DNA of 64,000 nt from Nephrocerus scutellatus (Eukaryota > Arthropoda > Insecta > Diptera > Pipunculidae). The notes under the pieces were generated by a model, which worked only from the letters and a program-made list of their open reading frames with translations, was not told the DNA's origin and searched no databases. Of the stretch, positions 21,960-33,130 are shown in pieces. The stretch's first letter is position 1. Every line of letters begins with the position of its first letter. A program made the translations under genes and the position numbers. The stretch is from contig OX352765.1 in the NCBI GenBank assembly GCA_947095585.1, positions 28,488,254-28,552,253 on the forward strand, read 5' to 3'.

Positions 21960-23335
21960 TTACATTACATTTTATCTCAACTAAATAAATGCTGAATTCA
22001 ATTTTTAATTGCGAAGGTTTAATTGATAACAGAAATGAAGCACAAATAACGAAAGACTGAGTAGGCAATTAAAAATTTATCTATGGCCATACATTTTTCG
22101 ACCTTTGTTACAATTCAGGACGCGTATCAACTTCGTCCGCATTTATCACCACTTTGTCGGTTGAATGCCACATCCTTGTTTGGTGGGCATAGTCGTTTTA
22201 CATCGCCTGTGTTGACCTCGGTCAGTGCAGTTCAAAACCTAAGTATTACCTGCAAAGTCCATGCAATACTGGCTTTAGGTCTTCGTGCCGCAATAACTTA
22301 CATACCTATACAATAAGTTACAGTACAAAAAATTCGACTTGAACTCACCGAAGCAATCAAATTAAGAAATCAAGTTAATCACCAAAGTGGAGCGATTACG
22401 CTCGTTTCGTATCATTATTTAATTTAATTTACATGAATAGGACACGAGATGGCAGCCAGCTAACTAACCAACAAACACACTTTTCACGGCGGATCACTGT
22501 TTGTGTGTGTTGTGAAGGGCTTACCGTATTGAGATAGCTGTCTTGTCAGCTTATCTGTGAAGCATGAATTTAGTTTGGGATTTATGTAGATGCTTCCAGG
22601 TTGTAAGGTTTCATCGTAAATTGTTGGCAGGCGCACCGAAATGACCGTAATTAATGTATTATTTAGTAGTATGAAATCTTGAAAAGTCCACATTTCGTGC
22701 GTCTAACTAACCAATGAACTAAAGCCTAAACAATAATCAAATCTATTGCATATTGATTTATTTTTGACTTGCTAAGTAAGTTGACTTCTAAGTCACAGTC
22801 ACATTCCATTATAAAGATCAAATTGCTATATGTACTACGCGTACATGTGGTTATTACCGCTTTACACCAAGTTGCAATAATCAACAGAATAATAAATTAG
22901 TAATAAGAAAAATCAATTATTAATAACTGTGACTGTGTTTTCGTAAGATGACGCGATATTTAGAATAATGTCGCATGGCTGAGGTTTAATTCACACCTTT
23001 TAATAGCTCTATATGTATATTATGTACCGCTTGAAGACCAAACTTTGCTTAGGTAGGTTTGAAAAATTATACATATACAGTGTGTGGCAATCGCCTGTTA
23101 TACGAATAAACGGGCCGCTAGTTTATATTTTATAATTTAATGTCAATGTCAATGTCTTGCAACGAAAAAATATTGAGATTTTTGCGAATCACTGAAAGAG
23201 TTTACCATTGTTACCCTTTGATAATCACTATAATTCACATTCAACATCCAGAAAAATGATTGCATGATTTTACGGTTGCATAAGTGCGTGCATAGGCTAG
23301 TATCTTGAGCAATAAGTAAACATACTGATAAATAA
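21960..23335. other. No recognised gene or element
   Basis: No motif or long frame found on either strand. Confidence 0.5.
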
Positions 23336-23336
23336 A

Positions 23337-24359
23337 GGGTGTTTCTTTTTTTGCTTAGATAGAACTTACTAAAGGGCTAAGTGTCAAACGAGCTGTCATA
23401 CTGCACTGTTTAAAATTTAATATCAAAGGCCCTATCATGATTTGCGCTACAAGTCGTAAACTATTTCGATATCATGTTTTCGACCCGCTTGAACTTACGT
23501 ATCATGAATTCATCTATCTAAAAGACTATAAACGCACTCATAAATGCATCCATTAAGGTCATAGACGTACTCATTTATTGTCGGACTGACTTGACAAATA
23601 ACTGTCGATCGTCAACACAATAAAAAAATGTCAATTATCAATCGAAAAAAGGTCCGCCTCTGTTTTTTTATGGCGGAAAGTTATCGTGTTTGGGGATTCC
23701 AAATTCACAAAAGGGTAAAAAAATGTTTCTCGCCGGAAATCATGATATGGCCCCAGTATACTCTGGCAAATCATCATAAATAGACTCACGCTTTGAACAA
23801 CAATAAAAATTAACTAAATTTACTTTGAAAATCAGTTGTCGATTCGCGCAACTTGGAGCGGAATGGGTGATTTGTATCGTCCACATAATCGTCCATCTGA
23901 GCAAGCCATCCGTCGAGTCACATGCGATCATATGCGTCGTTCTTTTGCCGATTGGGCACTAGATCAGTTGGAAACTGACCCGTTGTTCTATCGCAAAATT
24001 ATGTTTGGCGATGAGGATCAGTTTTGGTTTAACGGGTTTGTTAATAAGCAAAATTACCGCATATCGAGAGCCAATCCACAAGAGACCCTACATACTTCAT
24101 AACAACAAGAAAAATGCACCTTGCTGGTGCTTGTGGCATTATCGGACCTTTAAAAAGAGGCCGAAGCTCGAGTTACAGTCAATGGAGATCGTTACCGCAC
24201 CATGATCAATGATTTTTTGTTTGAAAATATGAAAAACATTGGTTTAAACAGTATGGCGCTACGTGCCATACGGCTACAGCAACCGTTAACTTATTGATAT
24301 CAAAATTTGCCGACAAGTTTTTTACAATTTCAAGTTCTATCTGGCTTTAAAAAATACCC
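23337..24359 (+). mobile_element. Tc1/mariner-type transposon remnant with inverted ends
   Basis: The left end GGGTGTTTC..TAGATAGAACTT (23337-23367) is mirrored at the right by 'aagttctatctgg..taccc' (24332-24359). Inside, plus-strand frames encode parts of an IS630/mariner-like transposase (see 23836-24300). About 1.02 kb against the ~1.2-1.3 kb normally needed for an active copy, so some coding sequence has been deleted. Confidence 0.65.
23836..24300 (+). pseudogene. Mariner-like transposase, broken
   Basis: The first frame (23836-24102) shows 'YRPHNRPSEQAIRRV' from the N-terminal helix-turn-helix region joined directly to 'RSFADWALDQLETDPLFYRKIMFGDEDQFWFNGFVNKQNYRI', the catalytic-domain entry with the first Asp (in FGDED) and the 'NGYVNKQN' signature. 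The missing middle shows an internal deletion. Further on, 24190-24300 has 'GDRYRTMINDF' and a 'GATCHTATATVNLL' segment in which the second catalytic Asp, which should precede GATCHTA, is replaced (codon TAT). A defunct copy of the same broad family as 42923-44074 and 61990-62930. Confidence 0.7.
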
Positions 24360-24409
24360 ATTACGAGTATATGTAAATATTTAAATGGGACATAGGTTTA
24401 TGTCAATAT

Positions 24410-25002
24410 TGTCACGAAATTTAGGCTTTCTAGAGTTCGTAATAGGTTTTGCAAATAAAAACACCACACAAGTTGTTTATTAATTTACAAATTACAACTT
24501 TAACAAATAGCAAAAATAACAAAAGTTCACAAATTTACACTGGTGATTACTTACTTACCTACAACACTTATATTTCTGTACTATTCACTTAGGCGGTAGC
24601 TCTATCTACTTGCAAGTACTTTAAAGGCAGTCTGGTTAAATTCACTGCTTAACTAACTAACTTAACTTCGAAAAAGTTTTTTTATTTATAGAAAATACAC
24701 AGTATTGCGATGGTTCTATTCTAGAGAAACACTTAATTTAGCAAATACCAGAACATACTGATAAATTCCTATATAATACTCACCATTTACAAGAACATCG
24801 AAATTCAATTACATATATGGTAAACGAAAGTACCAATAAATAATGCTATAATTTTATATTTAACTCTCCACATGATCTTATATACATGCTCCCAGCAATA
24901 CTGCAAAGGTATTCAAAGGTATGCAAAGGTTCACAACCCAACACAAAGCTTTTAATTTACGAGTGTGTACAGTGCAATAAATGATTAACCATTTTCGTAA
25001 CA
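24410..25002. mobile_element. Solo LTR with 4-bp target duplication
   Basis: 593 bp running from TGTCACGAAA to TTTCGTAACA, i.e. TG...CA with a short imperfect terminal inverted repeat, flanked by ATAT on both sides (24406-24409 and 25003-25006). A 4-bp duplication is common for gypsy-type LTR retrotransposons. There is no internal coding region, which fits LTR-LTR recombination. The related LTR at 51780-52620 confirms the family. Confidence 0.75.
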
Positions 25003-25136
25003 ATATGTAGCGTTGCTCCTGCGTGTTTAATTCACAATCATGGCTACCGGTTCACAGTTCTTCTTTTATTAAATGCAATTTTCTCACAGCAAGGAGCAGT
25101 TTTGTCGAATTCCAACCGTTCATTCTTAAATCAATG

Positions 25137-26180
25137 TTTCATCATCATCACTATATTTGGCTCTCCCGATTTCGAGCCGATGTCGTCAAGCTCGGCCTCC
25201 CTAAACTCTGAGCGTGATGGTCTACAGCGAGTCCTATAAATCTTACCGCAAAGGTCTTTCCAAGAAAAATACTCTTCGCTCACCGGATCATACCGACCTA
25301 AATTATTTTCATAATATCAGGGCAAAGCTCGTAGATGTCATTGTTATAGAGTCTCCGGAATCGTCGTTCCTTACATATGGTGTACTGTACTGAGATAAAC
25401 TAAAGAAGACTTTGTTGGCTTTAAACAACCGTGCGCGTATTTCTGGTTCCGTGCTATTGTAGGCTGCTACAATTGACCTACCTCAAATTAGCGCTCCACT
25501 TACTTAATTGAGGAACCAATAATGGGTCTTCGGCTTCGCAGACAAGGACACCATGTAAACCGCTCGATCTGGATAAAAGCTCTATAAACAATTCTTAGGT
25601 TTCTACCACCGATCTCAATATCGCGTGCGTAAACCAATGGATTTAGAGGATTGCTCCTATCGCCGTTACATCGGAGTTTCTGAAAACTTTCTCCAACGAC
25701 AGGTTGAGAAGGATGCAGGCCAGTCGATCCCCTTGTCGGAGCCCGTTATAGATGTTGAATGGGCTTAATAATGATCCGAATAATTTTACTTGCCTGATAA
25801 CATTGGTCATGGTTGGTCAATCTATAAAGTCGTGTTAGTTTGTTCCTAATTCTCTCATGACTTTATAAAGATCTACCCTGGCTATGCTATGATAGGCTGC
25901 TTTAAAATCTGTAAACGGATGGTGTCGTGAGTTTTAAAACTCTAAACATTTGTCCATCATCATGCCTAAGAGTAAAAAACGGATCATTTTTTTAATTTCC
26001 TTGGATGAAGGAAGCCGCTCTGTTATAGGCCAATGAAGACTCTAGTATATGGGGCTGTCCTGGCTTTAAGGATAAAAAAAATCTTATACGCGGGACTCAA
26101 CAACGTTATACCATGATAATTGATGTACGTTGTGATATCTCCCTTTTTATGAATGGCGCACAGGATGCCTCTTCGCCAGT
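25137..26180 (-). mobile_element. RTE-like LINE, degenerate, 3' half
   Basis: Reverse complement of the same family as 33513-34560. The 3' end is marked by a TGATGATGAT-type tail (minus; 'catcatcatcac' at 25141-25152) next to the 'gtagagccaaata' equivalent. RT sequence upstream is mutated: a decayed YADD region near 25640-25660 and the 'aacatctataacgggctccg' block (25740-25760, minus). No open frame exceeds 65 codons. Confidence 0.7.
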
Positions 26181-26739
26181 CTTCTGGCATTCCGAGGCTG
26201 ATTTATGGTTCCGTAATATAGTTTTTTACGGGCGACCTCGTGCCAATCTTACTTTGACAAGACTAGCCCGATCATTCAGTTTTTCTTTTCTTGAAGGAAA
26301 ATAATTGCGGTAACTACGTGGATGTTTGATAGCACTTCCACCAATCAGAATAGAAACCGCCACGTGCAATTGTGATTAATCTTACGCTTTGTTCCTCCTA
26401 TTCTGCTGATGGTTGACCGCCATTCATTCATATTAATATACAAAAGCATAATTTTAGTCTTACATTTCTGCGTGCATGAGCGAGTGTGAGTGTCTTTGGG
26501 GCAATTAGTATATTGATTTTTCTCGAGAAACATGACTCGGCGATGATTAGCATGTAATTGAGATTTAGATGTTGAGACACTGAGCTAATTGGAGCTTTTG
26601 AGAAAAAATAATGTCACTTTTTCCACATCGATTCAAGATACTCGTAAGATAAAAGATAAATGCCACTGTGTAACACTGCACGGCAACATTTTAAGTTACT
26701 TAGTATTCAAGTCTAATTTTTATATTCTTTTCATTTCAG
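26181..26739. other. Sequence upstream of the penultimate Baldspot exon (probably intron)
   Basis: It ends in a polypyrimidine tract and the acceptor TTTCAG at 26734-26739. No upstream Baldspot exon was found between here and the window start. Confidence 0.6.
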
Positions 26740-26877
26740 ATTCCAACTTCGAGGTCCGTTAATAATATGGAACACCATGCTGGCAATGTTCAGTATTATG
26801 GGTGCATTTAGAACGGCTCCGGAACTTATTCATGTGCTACGTCACTATGGACTCTTCCATTCCGTATGCGTGCCTAG
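26740..26877 (+). CDS. Baldspot: Baldspot / ELOVL6 fatty-acid elongase, penultimate coding exon
   Basis: A 138-bp exon bounded by TTTCAG (ending 26739) and GTGAGT (from 26878). It encodes 'FQLRGPLIIWNTMLAMFS' followed by 'RTAPELIHVLRHYGL' and 'HSVCVPS', almost identical to Drosophila Baldspot. The exon begins one base into a codon and ends two bases into the Ser codon completed by the next exon, so the join keeps the frame. The product is an ELO-family 3-ketoacyl-CoA synthase of the ER membrane that lengthens C16 to C18 acyl-CoA using malonyl-CoA; in flies it is also linked to male fertility. This exon supplies a transmembrane helix. The N-terminal ~55 residues expected from the fly protein are not in this exon and were not found upstream. 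Confidence 0.93.
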
Positions 26878-27249
26878 GTGAGTTTGTGTGTTTGTTTTTT
26901 TATTTCTCATCCGGCCGATAAAACTTCTTCATCCACTTTACTGCTACACTTATTTATGTGTTTTGAATTTAAATGTTAACATTTTCAAGAGCGCGACGCA
27001 GTGAACTTGAATTCGCGACCTTGATTTGGGAGCATATATTTTTTGTTAACCTGATCGCGACATCTGTGGAAATGTTTTCGATTCTCTTATTGTTTTTTTG
27101 TTCTTTTAGTAGCAGCTGTATTTTTTCGCGTTTTTTTTTTGCTACTTGTCACTCACTAACCTTAGCATTCGTTGATTTTTCGTTGGTGTCAGCGTAAACA
27201 TTGAATAAGAAATTATTCAAGGAATAGTTCAAGATAATATGAAGCAGAT

Positions 27250-28190
27250 TTTGTCGATCCGTCCGCTGCCTCGTTGCCTTCTATACAGATGTGTCTTAGT
27301 ATAGATATACTTTGTTGTTCTCTCCAAGTCTGTGCAGTTTATCCAGATACTCCTCCACCCACCTTGACGTGATGTGAAATGCAACCAGTGCCTTTATCGT
27401 TGCTTGGCTTTTTCAGATTGAATCCAACACATATATTCAATGACATGCAGCATATTTTGAACATGCTCAGGTAATGTCCCATTGCTTCAAAGTACTTGGT
27501 CCTTGGCCCATGTACTCAAGTACTAGTGCCTTCTGTTTTCTTTGAAACATCCGTATACCATTTTATAGCTATCGGATGTATTTGGTATTCAGTGTCAACC
27601 TCAAATGTTCAATCTGATTTTAAAGTTTTACTTGAAGTCAAGCTTTCGAACCATGGTGTCGCATAGCATGCTTGCTAGCGAATTCTGTCTGGCAGGGGTG
27701 ACTTGCCTTCTTTTCTTGCCTTGGCATCCGTTATGTCACCTACAATACTCAGCCGTTGAACACGTATGTGAAATGCTTTGCCAAGCTCTGTTTTTCCTCA
27801 TCACTACAATTCGCAGGAATTCAAAGCTCAAGCTCAGAGACATCCCTCCCCTTAACCCTAACGTTCAAGCTGAGCTTAGCCTAGCTAGCATTATAAGGGT
27901 GCAAACCCATTTACGCGTGCGCAAATTATAAAAAAAGGGAGCTTAGTCTCCTTGTATTTGCTTGCCGCCAACGCATGTAGTGAGTAGTCCAAGGGTCGCC
28001 TACACCATCCCTGTGGTGCAGGTCCGCATGTCCCCTGTTATTGTGATACGGGCTAGCCTTTGAGCGATTTTCTTCTTGCGGAGTTTTTAGCTTTGTTCTC
28101 TCTGCTCCGTAGGTGATCATTGATGTAATTATAATGATGTACATACAGTGCATCAATGTGGATTTATATGCACAATATTCTAGTTGATAT
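27250..28190 (-). mobile_element. RNase H-type LINE fragment in the Baldspot intron
   Basis: The minus strand aligns by eye with 57955-58740: 'accttctataccgatgtg' versus 27273-27292, 'ccgtataccattttatag' at 27549-27566, and 'gctccgtaggtgatcatt' at 28105-28122. It covers RNase H and the linker after RT, with a gap and many stops. It is much older than the near-identical pair at 57-61 kb. Confidence 0.75.
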
Positions 28191-28384
28191 TCTATCCGAA
28201 GAAGGAAAGAAGACTTAGAAATAATTACACTCCGCTTCAACTGAATAGGTACAACATTTTTCAAGGGTATGGGATTCATTATTTCCAAATATTGTACGTG
28301 AATTGATCATTTCTTGCTGTTAACTGTTTGTCTATGATGTTGCAAAAAGAAGTGAGAAAGAATAATTCAAAAAGCACCGATATT

Positions 28385-28710
28385 TATTCTCTGACTCTAA
28401 GCATAAGCATAAAGACCCTTAAAAGACCCCCAAAAGAGATCTAGGCCCTTAAAAAACGCCCAAGAGACCACCAAAAAATCCTCAAAAGACCGCAAGGGAA
28501 CCCCTTAAAAGATTTTTAAAATACCTTTAAACAACTCTCAGAAGTCCCGAAAAAGACCCACACAGGAAGAGATTCTGAAAATGCTGCCAAAGAACCCCCA
28601 AAAGACTCCCCATAAGACCATACAAAGACTCTCAAAAGGCCCTCTAAAGACCTCCAAAAAAACCTCCGAAAGACCCTCCAAAATACCCTCAATGGACCCC
28701 AAAAGAGCCC
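28385..28710. repeat. Degenerate purine-rich minisatellite (AAAAGACCCYC)n
   Basis: About 20 imperfect units of 12-18 bp built on 'aaaagacccccaaaagacc'. The minus-strand open frame here (28516-28713, rich in Phe, Trp and Gly) is a by-product of the repeat. A G-rich tract with the complementary motif (tcttggagg) lies at 50780-51000. Confidence 0.7.
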
Positions 28711-28834
28711 CACTATCCCAACAACGAATATAGCATAGTTCTCCCTCTTTTCCTCTCTCTAGCCAAGTAACTTTTTCCGTCCTTTATGTTCGAAATCAAA
28801 TATCAACGAAGCATAGACGAAAGTGACTGTTTCC

Positions 28835-29220
28835 TAAATAGTATATTACATAACGCTGAAATAGTATATGTAACGAGCACGATAAGCAGTTTTCAGCGAG
28901 TAATGTACGCTCTTTTTCACGCGACCAAAACCTTTTCTCTGCTAAACTCGTTGTGCGCAATGCAAAGCTTCTGTGGGAATGTGTTTTCCCTGAGACTTCT
29001 GTAAATAGCAAGACTAATTTCTATGTTAACACACTAGTGAGAATAATGCCTACTTTCGAGTGTAGGTTATATCATAGAAACAGTCTCTTTCGTCTATGGT
29101 CGTGTGAAAAGTGGTTATCGTGCTCGTTAGATTGCCGTACTCGTCTACCGAGCGTGCTTCAAGTTTCTAACTCGCACGATAATGTCCACTTTCCGCGCTC
29201 GTTATGTAATATACTATTTA
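28835..29220. mobile_element. MITE with 21-bp perfect terminal inverted repeats
   Basis: The 21 bp at 28835-28855 (TAAATAGTATATTACATAA...) are the exact reverse complement of 29200-29220. Internal subterminal pieces are also inverted ('aacgagcacgataa' at 28872 and 'ttatcgtgctcgtt' at 29115). It is 386 bp and has no coding capacity; superfamily not assigned. Confidence 0.8.
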
Positions 29221-29717
29221 ATAACATTCAAATTACATACTAGTGTGCAAATGTGTGTTCGCTGAGACTGTAGTAAATGACAAAAACGCGCGATTGATCG
29301 TTGCTTGTGGTACTATCCCAACAACGAATACAGCATAGTTCTCTCTTTCTTTTTTTCTCTGGTCAAGTACCTTTTTGCAATCTTCATGTTCAAATCTTTT
29401 CACATTATGACGTCATAAAACGCTGCCACGTTGAAATTTTATTCACAACGCGCCCAAAGAAGTTTCTCTTCAAAAACATTTTTTGATCGTTATGTTCGAA
29501 ATCCGTACAATCTTGTAAATCTTAAGTTTTTCCATTGTGAGAGCACGCTAAGTTTCTAAACCAACTTGCATACCTCCCGGTAAGATTATTAAGCAGACAT
29601 GTCTTTTGACTTTTCTAATTATAATTTTTTTCTAATAATAATATTTAATCTCCTTATTTCTCTCTCTCTGTCTCGTTTTCTCATTTTCTCAATTCTCTCT
29701 TATGTTTATCTTTTCAG

Positions 29718-30357
29718 CTACATCGAACAAGATCGTGTGTGCGGGTTCTGGACTTGGCTGTTCGTTCTCTCCAAACTTCCCGAACTCGGCGACACACTCT
29801 TCATTGTGCTGCGCAAGCAACCGCTGATCTTTCTCCATTGGTATCATCACATCACCGTGCTGATTTACTCGTGGTTTTCCTACACAGAATATACCTCATC
29901 GGCCAGATGGTTCATTGTGATGAACTACTGTGTGCATTCCGTCATGTATTCGTATTATGCGCTGAAGGCGGCCCGCTTCAATCCACCGCGATTCATTGCA
30001 ATGATCATCACCTCGCTGCAGCTGACGCAAATGATTGTCGGCTGTGCGATCAACATATGGGCGCAGGGCTTCCTCAAGACACATGGCCGCCAATCGTGCA
30101 ACATATCAGAGACAAATATCAATCTATCGCTTGCTATGTATTTCAGTTATTTCGTTCTGTTTGCGCGATTCTTCTATAAAACGTATTTATCACCGAACGG
30201 CAAGAGGAATCGAATGGCCTCTTCGCTAGCTGCGGCATCCACCTCCTCATCACAATTAACATCATCCTCGGGTGACATCAAGTACACCGCCTTCAAGTCA
30301 ACCACCTCGCCGAAGGATCTTTTATTTGCACAGAATGGCAAAATAAAGGCGCAGTAA
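29718..30357 (+). CDS. Baldspot: Baldspot / ELOVL6 fatty-acid elongase, terminal coding exon
   Basis: After the acceptor TTTTCAG (ending 29717) the frame continues 'YIEQDRVCGFWTWLF' to the stop TAA at 30355-30357, adding about 212 residues. All ELO hallmarks are present: 'KLPELGDT', the metal-binding histidine box 'HWYHH', 'NYCVHSVMYSYY', and 'TSLQLTQMIVG'. Several hydrophobic helices follow the multi-pass ER topology, and the last ~50 residues form a Ser/Thr-rich cytosolic tail that diverges from Drosophila and ends in Lys-Ala-Gln. The open frame reaches back to 29599 inside the intron, but the splice site, not that ATG, sets the start. With the preceding exon about 258 residues are visible of ~316 expected. 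mbf1 lies 5.3 kb downstream in the opposite orientation, so the two genes converge. Confidence 0.96.
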
Positions 30358-30627
30358 AAACGCGAAACGGAAACAAACAACAAAAAGACAAAGTCATGTT
30401 AACACAAAAAATACGAGACGAGTACTCGTACGTACAACCGAGAGGACAAAAGAGCAAATTAGGAGCAGCAATTTGATTTCCTTCTGACCATTCGCTTTCG
30501 TTATTTAGTATATTTATTAAAAAAAGAATTAGAAATACACACACACGAACGTAAATTATCTATTAAATTTTTTGGACCCCTGCTAAAATATTGCGCAGTA
30601 GTTTCAAAACTACAAAATAACGATTCC

Positions 30628-30970
30628 ATGACATTTACTCGAAAAACATTTGCTCGAAAAACATTTTCTCGAAAAACACTTGCTCGAACGTCATTTTCTG
30701 GTAAAATTAGTAACCGAAAAATTCTTCAAAAAACTCGCCACCATAGACTACTTAGTTTTCGACATTTTACATTTGCTCGAAAACATTTGCGCGAACAACA
30801 ATTACTCGCGCGAGTTTTTTGAAGGTTGAAAACATAGACTACTTAGTTTTCGAGCAAGGGTTTTTCGAGCATATTTCGTTTTATCCTTTTGCGAGCAAAT
30901 GTTATTCGAGTAAATAATTTTCGAGTAAATGTGTTTCGAGCAAATGTTTTTCGAGTAAGTGTCTGGATAC
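30628..30970. mobile_element. Foldback-like element with TIRs of 15-bp tandem units
   Basis: The left half (30628-30700) is a tandem series of ~15-bp units, 'ctcgaaaaacattt(g/a)'. The right half (30850-30965) is the same unit reversed, 'gtttttcgagcaaat'. The outer ends 'acatttactcgaaaaacat' and the reverse of 30938-30963 agree. Inverted repeats built from short direct repeats are the signature of foldback (FB/Galileo-like) elements. Inside, 'catagactacttagttttcga' occurs twice (30741 and 30831). It starts 270 bp after the Baldspot stop, so it may lie in the 3' UTR. Confidence 0.7.
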
Positions 30971-31890
30971 CCAAAATAATAACAAAAACATTTCATTTAT
31001 TCTCCATCTCTCTCTATATCTTTTGTTTATTCAAATCACTTTTTTGTGGCGGTGTATAAATAGAGTAGGTAATAAAAAAATTGCATTTGTGTTTTTTAGG
31101 TTTACTTTGTAATTATAGTACATTTTTTAAGACCTTATTGTTATCTATATTAATAATTATGTTTTATTAATTAATAATAATAATAGTAATGTTTCTTTGC
31201 TTTATTGTGAAACCAACCGATGGCGCTCTGAAACGAACTAAAACCATTTTTTTTTATCCTAATGGGTAATTAATGTAATATGTATGTAAGCGAATAGTGA
31301 AAATAAAAACTAAAACAACAACAAAAAATAATAGTCCCATTTGTTGAGGATTAATTTTGCTCCTTGCAATTATTATTCCGTTTGACTTTAAAATTATTAA
31401 TTCAAACGAACACACACATAGCGCAAAACTAAAATAAAAAATAATACATATAGTAGGTAATTCAGTAATGGTGAAACAGTAAAAACAACAACAACAATAA
31501 ACTAATTGTTCTGGGTGGAATTAGTAAGTAATGACTATTTATTAAGGACAGCAAATGGTAAATGAATATTAATGTCAAATTATAAAATGGAAATTAAAAC
31601 ATCTAAAGGAATAAACAAAAAAAAAACAAACACAAACCTGTTACAATTTATTGAAAATATGATTGCCTATAATACGTAAAAGTTTACGAAGCTGGAGTCA
31701 ATGCGAGAAAAACCCCAAAAAGCCTCCACCCCCAGATTTAGAAAAATAAACAACGCTTTTCGCATTTAAATGAATTATATATTTTTTATAGTTCAAGTAG
31801 ACAATATGCGGTTAAATATGGAAAATTTTGTTGGTTAAATGACCCATGCACTAAGGCTGCAGGAACTGGTTCTTTTGACGAAATTATCAG
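30971..31890. other. Intergenic / possible Baldspot 3' UTR
   Basis: AT-rich with several AATAAA-type signals (for example near 31303 and 31497); the true polyadenylation site cannot be chosen from sequence alone. Confidence 0.5.
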
Positions 31891-31894
31891 TTAA

Positions 31895-32227
31895 GAGCCC
31901 AGCCCATAGAATCCGTTGCGTCCGTTGTGGCGATGTAAACAACTGACAGATCGATGAAATACACGTGCTCTTATAGAAAGTGACCCATAGGCAAAGCATG
32001 TGACAGAAACGACGCAAAAAGTTGACCAACTTTCAACTTTTCTCTCCGGCAAATGCTTTGACAGTTCTCTCGCACACCAGTTTGAAGTTTATTTTGGCAT
32101 TTGTTGTTGTTTGCATGTACGACGACAACGTGTTCATTGGGTATCCTCTTTGCGTTAAATAAGACAACGTCAACGACAATAACGTACGTCGACGCAACTG
32201 ACGCAACGGATTCTATGGGCTGGGCCC
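31895..32227. mobile_element. MITE with ~27-bp inverted repeats
   Basis: GCCCAGCCCATAGAATCCG (31897 onward, continuing TTGCGTC) is mirrored by the sequence ending 'ggattctatgggctgggc' at 32226. It is ~330 bp with subterminal 'cgtccgttgt' / 'cgacgcaactgacg' pieces. No coding capacity. The flanks read CAGTTAAG and CTTACAG; a short CAG duplication is possible. Confidence 0.8.
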
Positions 32228-32263
32228 CTTACAGATGATGTGCCGGATTTAATTTTTTTATAA

Positions 32264-32561
32264 TGGGTCTATTCTTTTATTAAACCCGAGCGAGCAGTGT
32301 ACGTCAAAAATTTACACTGTGTTTTTTTATTCACCCGGGGTAATTTTACTCTGTACGCTGTGTTTTTTATTGTGAACCGAGCACGACACGGTGTATACAC
32401 AGTTTCCTATTTTTTACTCTGAAGTGAATATCAGTGTAAGGCAGAGTAAGAGCGAGTAAAGTTACCCAGTGTACACACCGAATACTTTTACGCCGTGCAA
32501 CATTCGCTCGGTGTACTCCGGGTAACTTTACTCGCTCGGGTTGAATAAAAGAATAGACCCA
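32264..32561. mobile_element. MITE with ~30-bp inverted repeats, abutting the previous one
   Basis: TGGGTCTATTCTTTTATT at 32264 is mirrored at 32543-32561, and the repeat continues through ACCCGAGCGAG. The interior has further palindromic pieces ('gtgtacac', 'gagcgagtaaagttacc'). Only ~37 bp separate it from the MITE at 31895-32227. Confidence 0.8.
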
Positions 32562-32899
32562 ATGTCTTGGCACAGCTTGTATATCCTGTATCCTGTCCGG
32601 CGATCAAAGTGTTACTAACTTCACGTTGCTGTGTCCGATAGAAACATCGATGGATACTGGAAAATTAACTTCAATTGAAGCCCTGCAATATTCAAAAAGT
32701 TCAACATTTAACAACGGCTCAAAAGGCAGTTCGACTTGAAAGATGCAAAGTGCTAAAACATCTGCACAAATGAACGATGTTCAACAGAACGTCTGTCTAA
32801 CTCTATTTCTAGAATTTTATCACTTGATCCAAATTATTGGGGAAAACCAGAACTTGTCCATTTGATAACTTTTCTTATGAATCTTCCTCTTCTTCTTCT

Positions 32900-33130
32900 T
32901 CTAATATATAAAAATCACGTGTCACGGTGTTTGTCTTCCCACTGCTCCGAAACGGATCGACCGATTGTTATGAAATTTTTTATAGCCGTATTTTATTTGC
33001 CGAGGAATAAGGAATTACAACAACAATTGCACTATCTATATCCTCTTTGGAATAAGAAAACCTGCTGTTTTGCTGGTTTTGGCTGGTTTAGACATTCGAA
33101 TTCGGATTCAGATTCCAAATAAAATACAGC
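32900..33130 (+). mobile_element. Helitron-like 5' end
   Basis: Starts T|TCTAATATATAAAAATCACGTG (32900), then 'gtgtcacggtgtttgt', 'ctccgaaacggatcgaccga' and 'tatgaaattttt', the typical opening of a widespread class of arthropod Helitron-derived repeats. Related wording ('gaacgactggaccgatttggct') appears at 33228-33250. No Rep/helicase coding sequence was seen. A matching end may lie near 34970 ('acttttatatatagaaagatag'). Confidence 0.5.

Larger units (their letters stand above)
26878..29717 (+). other. Baldspot intron (2840 bp)
   Basis: Donor GTGAGT at 26878, acceptor TCTTTTCAG ending at 29717. It contains a LINE fragment (27250-28190), a minisatellite (28385-28710), a MITE (28835-29220) and a pair of direct repeats 600 bp apart, all probably later insertions. 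Boundaries follow from the perfect reading-frame join between the two exons. Confidence 0.9.

Noticed and set aside
1..26739. Search for the N-terminal Baldspot coding exons
   Set aside because: No match to the expected N-terminal region (His-Gln-Arg motif and first transmembrane helix) could be recognised; the exons may lie outside the window.
28385..28710. Coding frame rich in Trp/Phe/Gly on the minus strand
   Set aside because: Produced by a degenerate purine-rich minisatellite within the Baldspot intron.
29599..29717. Extension of the terminal Baldspot frame to an ATG at 29599
   Set aside because: The added residues are intronic: a polypyrimidine tract and CAG acceptor precede 29718, and the previous exon joins in frame there.
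30628..30970. CRISPR-like array of short repeats
   Set aside because: The 15-bp units have no unique spacers and reverse orientation halfway; the window is animal nuclear DNA.
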